This document shows, one piece after another, positions 13,938 through 21,017 of a DNA stretch of 21,017 bases. Every line of letters starts with the position of its first letter. Position 1 is the stretch's first letter. The DNA comes from AC-50 sp035640455. GTDB taxonomy: Bacteria > Actinomycetota > Thermoleophilia > Gaiellales > Gaiellaceae. Below the pieces are notes generated by a model that worked only from the letters and a program-made list of their open reading frames with translations, was not told the origin of the DNA and ran no database searches. Location: positions 1 through 21,017 of the forward strand of contig DASQWB010000018.1 in assembly GCA_035640455.1 (NCBI GenBank), read 5' to 3'. Position numbers and translations under genes: made by a program.

Positions 13938-14948
13938 CTACGGCGCGAGGCGCTCGGCCAGGTACTTCACGGACAGCGGGTAGCGGTACTCGATGTTCCC
14001 GTGGCCGGCGTCGAAGAGCTCGAAGAAGACGTCGGTGACGCCGATCTCGGCAAGCGCGCGCCGAAACGCCTCCGCGCCCAGGTCGAGGTACGGCTCGTCG
14101 CGGTTCCCCGCGTCGAGGTAGATCGCGCGCAGGCCGCGCAGGGCGTCCGCGTGCCGCGGGACCATGCGCACCGGATCCCACGCGAGCCAGCGCTCCCACA
14201 CCTCCGGCACGAGCTTGCCGGTGGCCGTATCGAACGGCAGGTGGACGGTCCCGTCCTCGTCGGTCGAGTAGCAGGCGGCCATGCACCACGCGTTCAGGAG
14301 GATGTGGTCGGTCCGCTTGGCCATCGCCGGCCGCGACCGGAAGTCCTTCCAGAAGCGCTCGAAGGACCCTTCGTACTGGTCGCGGAGCGCACGGACGGCC
14401 TCGCGGAAGTCGGGCAGGTAGCAGACCTCGAAGAGCGCGTCCCCCGCGTGCGTCGCCAGCGCGCGGAAGCGATCGGGGCGGAGCATCGGCGTCACCATCG
14501 CGCCGTAGCCGCCGCTCGACTTGCCCATGATCCCGCGACGCCCCGGCTCCGCCAGCGTCCGGTAGCGCTCGTCGACGAACCCCACGAGCTCGTCGCAGAG
14601 GTAGCTCCCGTAGCGCCCCGTCCCGGGCGAGTCGATGAACTGGCTCCCCCCGAGCGAGGTCCACGCGTCGACGAAGACCACCACACACGGCGGCGCCAGC
14701 TCGTCCAACAGCTCCGGGAAGTTGCGGCGGAACGCGACCCGGTTCCGCCACATGTCGAGCTGTCCCGTCAGGCCCTGGAGGACGTAGATGGAGGGATAGC
14801 GCCGGTCCGGATCGTCGTCGTAGCCCGGCGGCACGTAGACCCAGAGCGGCCGCCGGTGCGGGTCGCCGAGCGGATTCCCGCGCAGGAGCTCGCTCTCGAC
14901 GACGTGCTCGTCGAAGCGCCCTCGAATCTCCGTCGACCAGGGGAGCAT
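13938..14948 (-). CDS. Putative esterase (alpha/beta hydrolase, esterase D-like)
   Basis: A 336-residue hydrolase. WVYVPPGYDDDPDRRYPSIY (36-55) and VLQGLTG are the typical opening of the putative-esterase family (PF00756 type). The nucleophile elbow is GKSSGGYGAM (142-151) with Ser144, and DAGHGNIEYR near the end supplies the likely catalytic His. LDAGNRDEP may hold the acid. There is no signal peptide, so it is probably cytoplasmic. Substrates in the family range from S-formylglutathione to enterobactin esters and mycolates; none can be chosen here. It starts at ATG 14948, divergent from a lipoprotein gene 35 bases away. It could be co-transcribed with gabT, 99 bases downstream. Confidence 0.82.
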   Translation of the reverse strand: MLPWSTEIRGRFDEHVVESELLRGNPLGDPHRRPLWVYVPPGYDDDPDRRYPSIYVLQGLTGQLDMWRNRVAFRRNFPELLDELAPPCVVVFVDAWTSLGGSQFIDSPGTGRYGSYLCDELVGFVDERYRTLAEPGRRGIMGKSSGGYGAMVTPMLRPDRFRALATHAGDALFEVCYLPDFREAVRALRDQYEGSFERFWKDFRSRPAMAKRTDHILLNAWCMAACYSTDEDGTVHLPFDTATGKLVPEVWERWLAWDPVRMVPRHADALRGLRAIYLDAGNRDEPYLDLGAEAFRRALAEIGVTDVFFELFDAGHGNIEYRYPLSVKYLAERLAP

Positions 14949-14983
14949 GGCGACCGCCTATTGAACTAGAGTCGCCGCCCGTC

Positions 14984-15400
14984 GTGCCGATCCCCCGACG
15001 CGCCCTGCTCGCGCTCCTTCCCCTCGTCTACCTCGCCGGCTGCGGCCCGCCGAGGGCCCAGACGCCCGGCCACTACGCGCTCGAGGGCACCGCCGACTGC
15101 CTCCGGAAGGGCGGCGCGAAGGTCGTCCTCAACCAGCCGGGCTCCGACCTCGTCGCGCAGAGCGCCCCCGCGGGAATGCTGAGCTCGTCGCGCGACGGGA
15201 AGCCCTTCCGGATCCTCTTCGGGGACACGCAGGACGACGCGCAGCTCATGGTCGAGGGCTACCGGCGCGCCGCGCCGAACCGGCTCGCCCGCCGCCGGCT
15301 GCGCTCGCTGCTCGACCTCGAGGGCAACGCGCTCGTCTACTGGGGCACCGAGCCCGACGCCGCCCAGGCCAAGGCCGTTCGCGACTGCCTGCGTGGCTAG
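14984..15400 (+). CDS. Small lipoprotein of unknown function
   Basis: A 138-residue protein with a clear lipobox, VYLAGC (15-20), after RRALLALLPL, so lipid attachment at Cys20 is expected. The mature part has two more cysteines (TADCLRKGG and the final DCLRG) that may pair, and a FRILFGDTQDDAQ block. I recognise no family. The start is GTG 14984 with no ribosome site; TAGAGT at 14967-14972 might be a -10 of a short-leader promoter. The stop TAG is also the first half of the pdxS -10 box. It is divergent from the esterase gene. Confidence 0.75.
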   Translation: MPIPRRALLALLPLVYLAGCGPPRAQTPGHYALEGTADCLRKGGAKVVLNQPGSDLVAQSAPAGMLSSSRDGKPFRILFGDTQDDAQLMVEGYRRAAPNRLARRRLRSLLDLEGNALVYWGTEPDAAQAKAVRDCLRG

Positions 15401-15403
15401 AAT
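15398..15403 (+). promoter_or_regulatory. -10 box of a leaderless pdxS promoter
   Basis: TAGAAT ends seven bases before the pdxS ATG, so the transcript would start at or next to the ATG. No ribosome site is present. This is the usual geometry of leaderless actinobacterial genes. The box overlaps the lipoprotein stop codon. Confidence 0.6.
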
Positions 15404-15410
15404 CGGCGCG

Positions 15411-16295
<885 letters not shown>

Positions 16296-16326
16296 CCGAT
16301 AAACTCGGCCGGCGCGCGAGGGCGCA

Positions 16327-16413
16327 CCCGGTCCGCGGGCAGGGCTGAGCCCACCTCCAGCAGCACCCGGTAGCACCGTCTCGATCTCTTTCCCGCCCGA
16401 CCGCGGACACGGG
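16327..16413 (+). ncRNA. Structured RNA-like leader upstream of the ankyrin gene
   Basis: A 12-bp stem closes this 87-base segment: CCCGGTCCGCGG (16327-16338) pairs with CCGCGGAC-a-CGGG (16401-16413) with one bulged A. Inside are GGGC-TGA-GCCC (16342-16352) and CGGT-AGC-ACCG (16368-16378). The segment ends eight bases before the GGAGGAGGT ribosome site at 16421. It could be a riboswitch-like leader, a small RNA or a pdxS 3' structure. It matches no class I can name. Confidence 0.4.
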
Positions 16414-16433
16414 CTCGACGGGAGGAGGTCGAC

Positions 16434-17801
16434 GTGAACCTCGAGCAGCTCCGCAAGCAGGCGAAGGAGCTCGTCCGCTCCGCGCGGGCCGGCGACGAGG
16501 AGGCGCTCGCGCGCCTCGGTGACCTGCCGCCGAAGCTCGCGAGCGCGCAGCTGGTGCTGGCGCGGGAGCACGGGTTCCGCAGCTGGCCCGAGCTCGTCCA
16601 TGCGGTCGAAGCCGACGCCGACGCGTTCGTCGTCTCGGCGACCTCGGGCCGGTGCGACCGGGCGCGCCGGCTGCTCGACGGCGAGCCGGCGATCGAGCGT
16701 GACCGCTGGGCGCGGCTCGTCCTCGGGCGCGGCTGGGACGGCGACCCGAACGAGGCCGGCGGCCCGCGGAGCTGGTCGCCTCTCCACTACGCCTGCCACT
16801 CGTGCTTCGACACCCTTCCGGTCGTCCGCGACCTGCTCGCGCGGGGCGCCGATCCGAACGCGTACTACCCGAACGAGTTCGGGCCGATGTCGGCGCTCTA
16901 CGGCGCAGCCGGCGTCCGGCACGACCCCGAGATGACGAGCGCGCTCCTCGAAGCCGGGGCCGATCCGAACGGCGAGCCGTGGTTCGGCGACGCGCTCTAC
17001 CACGCGACCGAGGCCACGAGCCCCGACTGCGTGCGGATCCTGCTCGAGCACGGCGCGCGGCCGAACGGCACGAACGCGCTTGCGCACGCGCTCGACGACG
17101 AACGCTACGAGCACGTCCGGCTGCTGCTCGCGGCCGGCGCCGACCCGAACGCGCTCGTGCACGCTGCCCGCCGCGGCCGTGGGCCGGAGTTCATCCGCCT
17201 GCTCGTCGAGCACGGCGCCCGCCTCGACCGGCCCGGCGGCGAGACGTGGCGCGGCGACGTTCGGCTGCGGACGCCCTACCAGCAGGCGTTCCTGCGCGGG
17301 CGTGACGACCAGCTCGAGACGCTGCGCGAGCTGGGCGCCTCCAGCGATGTCGACGCGGACGACCTCGCGGTCGCGGCGGTCGTCCAAGGCGAGCGCCCGG
17401 CGACGCCGCTCCCGGCCGACCTCGACCCGGATCAACAGGAGGTGCTGATCCTCGCGGCGCTGCAAAGGAGCCGGCTCGAGCTCGTCGTCGAGCTGCTCGG
17501 GACGCAGTTCACCGGCGTCGTCGGCGGTAGCCCGTCGGGGACGCTGCTTCACCATGCCGCGTGGGTCGGCGACGCCCCGCTCGTCGAGCGGCTCCTCGAG
17601 CTCGGCGCCGACCCGGTTGCGCCTTCAGGCGCCGAGTTCGACACGCCGCTCGCGTGGGCGGCGCTCGGCTCGCAGTGGTGGCGCGAGCCGGGACGCGACT
17701 ACGTCGCCGTCGCGGAGCTGCTCCTCGAGGCCGGCGCCGAGCTCGAGCCGCGGTTCGCCGAGGTCGCGGAGGGCCCGCTCGCCGCGTGGCTCGTCGCGTG
17801 A
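16434..17801 (+). CDS. Ankyrin-repeat protein
   Basis: A 455-residue protein. Residues 1-60 (LRKQAKELVRSARAGDEEAL; LVLAREHGFRSWPELVHAV) are an N-terminal region common in actinobacterial ankyrin proteins. Ankyrin repeats follow from about 110: SPLHYACHS...LLARGADPNAYY, ALLEAGADPNGEP, ILLEHGARPNGT, LLLAAGADPNAL, LLVEHGARLDRP, and after a gap LLHHAAWVGDAPLVERLLEL and LLLEAGAELEPR. These repeats bind other proteins; the partner is unknown. There is no signal peptide. The GTG at 16434 has a strong GGAGGAGGT ribosome site. The last 103 bases overlap, in antisense, the 3' end of the glycosyltransferase gene. Confidence 0.9.
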   Translation: MNLEQLRKQAKELVRSARAGDEEALARLGDLPPKLASAQLVLAREHGFRSWPELVHAVEADADAFVVSATSGRCDRARRLLDGEPAIERDRWARLVLGRGWDGDPNEAGGPRSWSPLHYACHSCFDTLPVVRDLLARGADPNAYYPNEFGPMSALYGAAGVRHDPEMTSALLEAGADPNGEPWFGDALYHATEATSPDCVRILLEHGARPNGTNALAHALDDERYEHVRLLLAAGADPNALVHAARRGRGPEFIRLLVEHGARLDRPGGETWRGDVRLRTPYQQAFLRGRDDQLETLRELGASSDVDADDLAVAAVVQGERPATPLPADLDPDQQEVLILAALQRSRLELVVELLGTQFTGVVGGSPSGTLLHHAAWVGDAPLVERLLELGADPVAPSGAEFDTPLAWAALGSQWWREPGRDYVAVAELLLEAGAELEPRFAEVAEGPLAAWLVA

Positions 17802-18913
17802 GCTGCCAAGAGCGAGACGCCGAGGGCCGCCGTCGCGAAGGCGAGGCGAATCGCGCCCGGCAGGCCGAAGGGGTCGACGAGGAACGGGATCACGAACGTG
17901 ACGAGCGCCAGCGCCGCCGCGACGAGCCCGCCGCGCCGGACGAGCCGCGCGAGCGCCGGCAGGAGCGGCAGGAGCGAGTAGATCCACGCGATCGGCAGCA
18001 GCGCGACGCCAACCCAGCCGACGCCGTCCCACGACAGCCGGTCGATCTCGCCGCGTCGCCGGACCCGCCGCAGCGCGCGGACGACGACGGCGCCGACGAG
18101 GACGACCGCCACCGCGACGCCGACGGCTCCGTAGTTGTGGTCCGCCGCCCAGAGGAGGGAGGCGTTCTCGTGCCGTGCCGCCTGCTCGCGCGAGTCGCTC
18201 CGGGCGATCGTCACGTACCGGCCGATCGCTCCTGCGTCGAGCAAGAGCAGCGCGAAGACGGCGACGGCCCAGACGATCGCGAAGCCGCGCAGCACCGACC
18301 ACCGCCGCAGGAGCAGAAACGGGAGGAGCGAGAGAGCGGGCAGGAGCTTCGTCAGCGACGCGAGCGCGACCGCCGCCCCGGCGCGCGCCGGTTGGTCCCG
18401 CAGCCGCCACGCGAGCGCGAGCCCGAGCAGCCAGAGCGGCGTGAGCTGGCCCATCGACCAGCCGCCGGGCGGCCAGAGGATCGTCAGCGGCGCGAGCGCG
18501 ACCGCCGGCCCGGGCGGGGCTCCGAGCGCCCAGTACGCCCCCGCGAGCGCGGCGAGCATCAGCACCATCCAGAGGGCTGCGGCCGCCTTCCACGACAACC
18601 ACGCGACCGGCAGGACGAGCAGGAACGCCGTCGGCGGATGCGTCGAGCGGTGGGGCGCCGGCCACTCGAGGCCGACGCTCGCGTACGCCCGCGTGAGCAC
18701 AGGGTACGCCCGGCGGCCTCGGGCGACGTCTCGGGCGCCGACGTAGTCTTGGACGAGGTCGATCGGCGGCCCGCCCCCGCGGAGCTGCGCCGCGGCCGTG
18801 CGGATGCCGCCCGCCTTGCCCGGCTTGTCCGGGTTCCCCGGCGCGGGGATAACCAGCAGGATCCCGAGCTCGACGACCGCGACGACGAGCCAGACCGGCC
18901 AGACCAGACGCAC
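17699..18913 (-). CDS. GT87-type (DUF2029) membrane glycosyltransferase
   Basis: A 404-residue integral membrane protein with about nine or ten hydrophobic segments, starting LVWPVWLVVAVVELGILLVI. After the first helix come IDLVQDYVGARDVARGRRAY and PHRSTHPPT, and later LWPPGGWSMGQLTPLWLLGL, the pattern of GT87/DUF2029 mannosyltransferase-like enzymes that use polyprenyl-phosphate sugars to build envelope glycans. The Asp in QDYVGA is the likely catalytic or metal residue. GTG 18913 is six bases after the cupin gene stop. The last 34 residues are Ser/Ala-rich, unlike the family, and lie antisense to the end of the ankyrin gene; the functional protein may end before this tail. Confidence 0.8.
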   Translation of the reverse strand: MRLVWPVWLVVAVVELGILLVIPAPGNPDKPGKAGGIRTAAAQLRGGGPPIDLVQDYVGARDVARGRRAYPVLTRAYASVGLEWPAPHRSTHPPTAFLLVLPVAWLSWKAAAALWMVLMLAALAGAYWALGAPPGPAVALAPLTILWPPGGWSMGQLTPLWLLGLALAWRLRDQPARAGAAVALASLTKLLPALSLLPFLLLRRWSVLRGFAIVWAVAVFALLLLDAGAIGRYVTIARSDSREQAARHENASLLWAADHNYGAVGVAVAVVLVGAVVVRALRRVRRRGEIDRLSWDGVGWVGVALLPIAWIYSLLPLLPALARLVRRGGLVAAALALVTFVIPFLVDPFGLPGAIRLAFATAALGVSLLAAHATSHAASGPSATSANRGSSSAPASRSSSATAT

Positions 18914-18919
18914 GCGCGT

Positions 18920-19390
18920 CTAAGTCTCGCCGTCGTAGTAGTCGACGCTCCCGTCCTTCCGGTGAAGCATGAGGTTCTCGGCGCCGCCGCCGGGCCAGAT
19001 GCCGACCTTGTCGCTGTCGGGGTAGACGGCGACCGAGGGCTCGTTCTTCGTCGAGACCATCAGCAACCGGATGGTCTCCTTCGTCCGATTCGTGACCTTG
19101 TGGGCGCCGTCGGGGCCGGGTGGGAAGCAGACGACGTCGCCGGGGACGAGCTTCTCAGTGTCGTGCGGACGGCGGAGCGTCGGCCGGCCCTCCAGCACGA
19201 TCAGCCACTCCTCGTCCCCGTACTCGAAGTGGTAGGGGCAGATGCTCTGCCCCGGCGGAAGCTCGTAGAGCGAGCCGCCGATCAGCTTGGCGCCGATCCG
19301 GTTCCCGAACCGCGCCATGCCGGCGCGATACCCCTCCGGATCGGACTTGTCCTTCGGCGCCTTCGCCTTGAAGAGGTTGAACCGAGCCAC
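18920..19390 (-). CDS. Cupin-domain protein
   Basis: A 156-residue protein with one cupin barrel. Motif 1 is PGQSICPYHFEYGDEEWLIV (46-65), then LEGRPTL, with His54 and the acidic Glu60/61 pair. Motif 2 is PGDVVCFPPGPDGAHKVTN (83-101) with His97, so a metal site is likely. The N-terminal KAKAPKDKSD stretch is basic, and the end (GSVDYYDGET) is typical of small cupins annotated as possible sugar- or quercetin-type metal enzymes. The activity is unknown. GTG 19390 lacks a ribosome site; an AATACTCC sequence before it could be a leaderless -10. The glycosyltransferase gene follows by six bases, so they may share a transcript. Confidence 0.85.
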   Translation of the reverse strand: MARFNLFKAKAPKDKSDPEGYRAGMARFGNRIGAKLIGGSLYELPPGQSICPYHFEYGDEEWLIVLEGRPTLRRPHDTEKLVPGDVVCFPPGPDGAHKVTNRTKETIRLLMVSTKNEPSVAVYPDSDKVGIWPGGGAENLMLHRKDGSVDYYDGET

Positions 19391-19443
19391 GCGAGGAGTA
19401 TTCCCGATGTCGCGGGACCGCGATTCCGCCCGAAGAGGGCGGA

Positions 19444-20940
19444 TCAGCAGCCGAGCAGAGGCCGCAGACGAGCCTCGAGCTCGCGGCGGTGCTCGTCGCT
19501 GTCGAAGGCGTAGAGCGGGTGGGGAGGCAGGACGTGCTCCGCGACTCGCCCGCCACGGCGGACGTAGACCACCGGCACGATCGTCGCGTGCCCGTCGAGC
19601 TCGATCGCGGCCGCGACCGCGTCCGGGCCGCCGCTGTCGACGAAGTCCTCGAGCGGGAGGACGCCGTCGTCGCGCGCGTCGCCGTCCAACGTGACGACCC
19701 GCGCGAGGTAGCCCTTCTGGATCCAGAGCTCCGGAGCGCGGGCGAGCTCGCCCAGCAGGAAGGGAACCACCCGCTCGTGCGGCAGGCGCGGCCGCTTCGG
19801 CGCGATCCCGAAGTGCCGCTCCGCGATCCGGCGGGCGAGGACGCGGGCGTTGTAGCGAAAGCCGTTCACGGAGCTCGAGCTGCTCGTCGCCCCGTACTTC
19901 CGCAGTCCCGGCGAGCCCTGCGTCGCATTACCGGCGAAGTAGATCCCGGGCGCGGAGACGCTCTCCCAGTACGGCGTCTGCGCGGGCAGCCGTCCCTCGT
20001 CGACGGTGGCGACGCCGAGCTGCGGCAGGTCGCGAAGCGGCGTCCGGAAGCCGGTCGCGAACACGAGCTCGTCGGCCTCGAGCTCGAGGCTCCCGGGCCG
20101 GCTCGTCCCGCTCGCGTGCACGCGGTAGGCGCCGTTCGTGCGCTCGACCCGCTCGAGCGCGGCGTCGATGACGAACGTCCCGGCCCCGCCGCGCGCATGC
20201 TCCTCGTAGGGCTGGAGGTAGCGCACGCGGAGCGGCGAGAACGCGAGGACCGCGGTCTCCACCGGGCGAGGCGAGACGAGCGTGATCTCCTGCGCCCACG
20301 GGAGGAGCCCGTGCGCGATCTCGAAGCCGGAGTTCCGCTTCCCGACGATCAGGACGCGCTTGCCCGCGTAGCGCTCCGGCGAGTGCGTGTCGACGTAGTG
20401 CGGCACGTCCTCGAGGCCGGTGATCGACGGGCGCCATGGCTCGGTGACGCCGAGCGCGAAGACGGCGACGCGGCACTCGTATTCGCCGTCGGAAGTCGAG
20501 AGCACGAGCCGGTCGCCCTCGCGCCCCGTCGCCTGCCACTCGCAGCCGTAGCGGACGCGCACCGCGCCTCGCTCCGCGAACGCCGCGAGGGCGGACTCCA
20601 TCTCCAGGCGCGTCGGGAGGTCCATCGTCCGGTCCATGAACCGCGGCAGCAGGGCCTGGTGCGCCGGCTCGTCGCCGACGAGGCTGTTGTGGTCGTACCA
20701 CTCGTACTCGCGCGTCCCGTGCGCGAACGGCGCCTCCGGCCTCGTCCAGCTGATCAGCCGCTGGTAGACGGGGAAGCGGCGGAACATGCCGCCCGGCGCC
20801 TCGTCGCGCGAGAGGACCGCGACGCGCTCGATCCCGGTGCGCGCGAGCGAGTACGCTGTCTGGAGCCCGCCCGGCCCGCTGCCGACCACGACGACGTCGT
20901 ACTCGCCGGGAGGGAAGGGACGCTCGTCTACTCGGGCCAC
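19444..20940 (-). CDS. FAD-dependent NAD(P)-binding oxidoreductase (monooxygenase-like)
   Basis: A 498-residue flavoprotein. The FAD-binding loop is VVVVGSGPGGLQTAYSLART (17-36). The second nucleotide-binding loop is VLIVGKRNSGFEIAHGLL (196-213), where the usual middle Gly is Arg/Asn, and ELVFATGFRTPL is the ATG motif of flavin monooxygenases and thioredoxin-reductase-like enzymes. PGIYFAGNATQGSPGL is the C-terminal FAD motif. The last 120 residues (from about 375) are extra. The substrate is unknown. GTG 20940 overlaps the 3' end of an upstream gene by 13 bases, so the two form an operon. The cupin gene lies 53 bases downstream on the same strand. Confidence 0.85.
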   Translation of the reverse strand: MARVDERPFPPGEYDVVVVGSGPGGLQTAYSLARTGIERVAVLSRDEAPGGMFRRFPVYQRLISWTRPEAPFAHGTREYEWYDHNSLVGDEPAHQALLPRFMDRTMDLPTRLEMESALAAFAERGAVRVRYGCEWQATGREGDRLVLSTSDGEYECRVAVFALGVTEPWRPSITGLEDVPHYVDTHSPERYAGKRVLIVGKRNSGFEIAHGLLPWAQEITLVSPRPVETAVLAFSPLRVRYLQPYEEHARGGAGTFVIDAALERVERTNGAYRVHASGTSRPGSLELEADELVFATGFRTPLRDLPQLGVATVDEGRLPAQTPYWESVSAPGIYFAGNATQGSPGLRKYGATSSSSSVNGFRYNARVLARRIAERHFGIAPKRPRLPHERVVPFLLGELARAPELWIQKGYLARVVTLDGDARDDGVLPLEDFVDSGGPDAVAAAIELDGHATIVPVVYVRRGGRVAEHVLPPHPLYAFDSDEHRRELEARLRPLLGC

Positions 20941-21017
20941 ACGTGAGCGCTGCGCAGCCGCTGCGCCTCCGCCTGGAGCATCCGCAGCATCACGGTCGGG
21001 TGGTCGAGCAGGAAGCC
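20928..21017 (-). CDS. C-terminus of an unidentified protein (cut by window end)
   Basis: The last 29 codons of a minus-strand gene, reading GFLLDHPTVMLRMLQAEAQR and ending SAHVWPE before TAG at 20930-20928. The phase is set by the 13-base overlap with the oxidoreductase start, which is normal for coupled genes. It is mostly one amphipathic helix, too short to name. Confidence 0.5.
   Translation of the reverse strand, partial: GFLLDHPTVMLRMLQAEAQRLRSAHVWPE

Noticed and set aside
16327..16413. T-box, TPP or SRP RNA identity for the structured leader
   Set aside because: The T-box core (GGTGGNACCGCG with a matching antiterminator), the TPP CTGAGA/CTGATC boxes and the SRP GGAAGCAGCC loop are all absent, so I left it as an unnamed structure.
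17561..19513. A 650-codon open plus-strand frame opposite the glycosyltransferase and cupin genes
   Set aside because: It is an antisense shadow made mostly of Arg, Glu, Asp and Pro; the minus strand has recognisable domains.

Overview
The window is GC-rich bacterial DNA. Leaderless-looking starts, many GTG and TTG start codons, a DUF1206 membrane protein, and decayed glutamic-peptidase and deacetylase fragments suggest a high-GC actinobacterium, possibly of the Thermoleophilia (Gaiella/Solirubrobacter-like) kind. That placement is inferred from gene style, not from a marker gene.

Layout. 1-890 (minus): the start of a DUF1206 membrane protein, a 168-bp element bounded by inverted repeats, and a YjbQ-family protein. 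959-3097: a decayed glutamic (A4/G1) peptidase gene, a CAU-anticodon tRNA, a small secreted protein, an aminoglycoside-phosphotransferase-like kinase, and an orphan deacetylase-like C-terminus. 3129-4516 (minus): a two-gene unit, a 34-residue peptide whose stop overlaps the start of an N-terminal-twitch radical SAM enzyme. This looks like a small RiPP-type (peptide-modifying) locus and is the best candidate for an undescribed system. 4647-5959: a tandem-CBS protein and a secreted TIM-barrel-like protein, convergent.

5967-13838 (minus) is a polyamine module. It holds a GabT-like aminotransferase, then potA, potD, potB and potC of a spermidine/putrescine-type ABC importer in tightly coupled order, and further downstream an aminobutyraldehyde-type dehydrogenase. 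Together they could import a polyamine such as putrescine and convert it via 4-aminobutyraldehyde and GABA to succinate semialdehyde. Between potC and the dehydrogenase (7400-8595) lie remnants of a second potD, a second potC tail and a second dehydrogenase start. The module was therefore apparently duplicated in tandem and each copy lost different genes. A lower-GC stretch with a broken secreted-protein gene sits between the remnants.

13938-21017 carries a putative esterase (minus); a lipoprotein, pdxS and an ankyrin-repeat protein (plus), the last preceded by a strongly foldable leader; and a minus-strand group of a GT87-type membrane glycosyltransferase, a cupin protein, a flavin-dependent oxidoreductase and the C-terminus of an unidentified gene cut by the window end. 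PdxS makes PLP, the cofactor of the GabT-like enzyme, but this is general metabolism rather than proof of a link.
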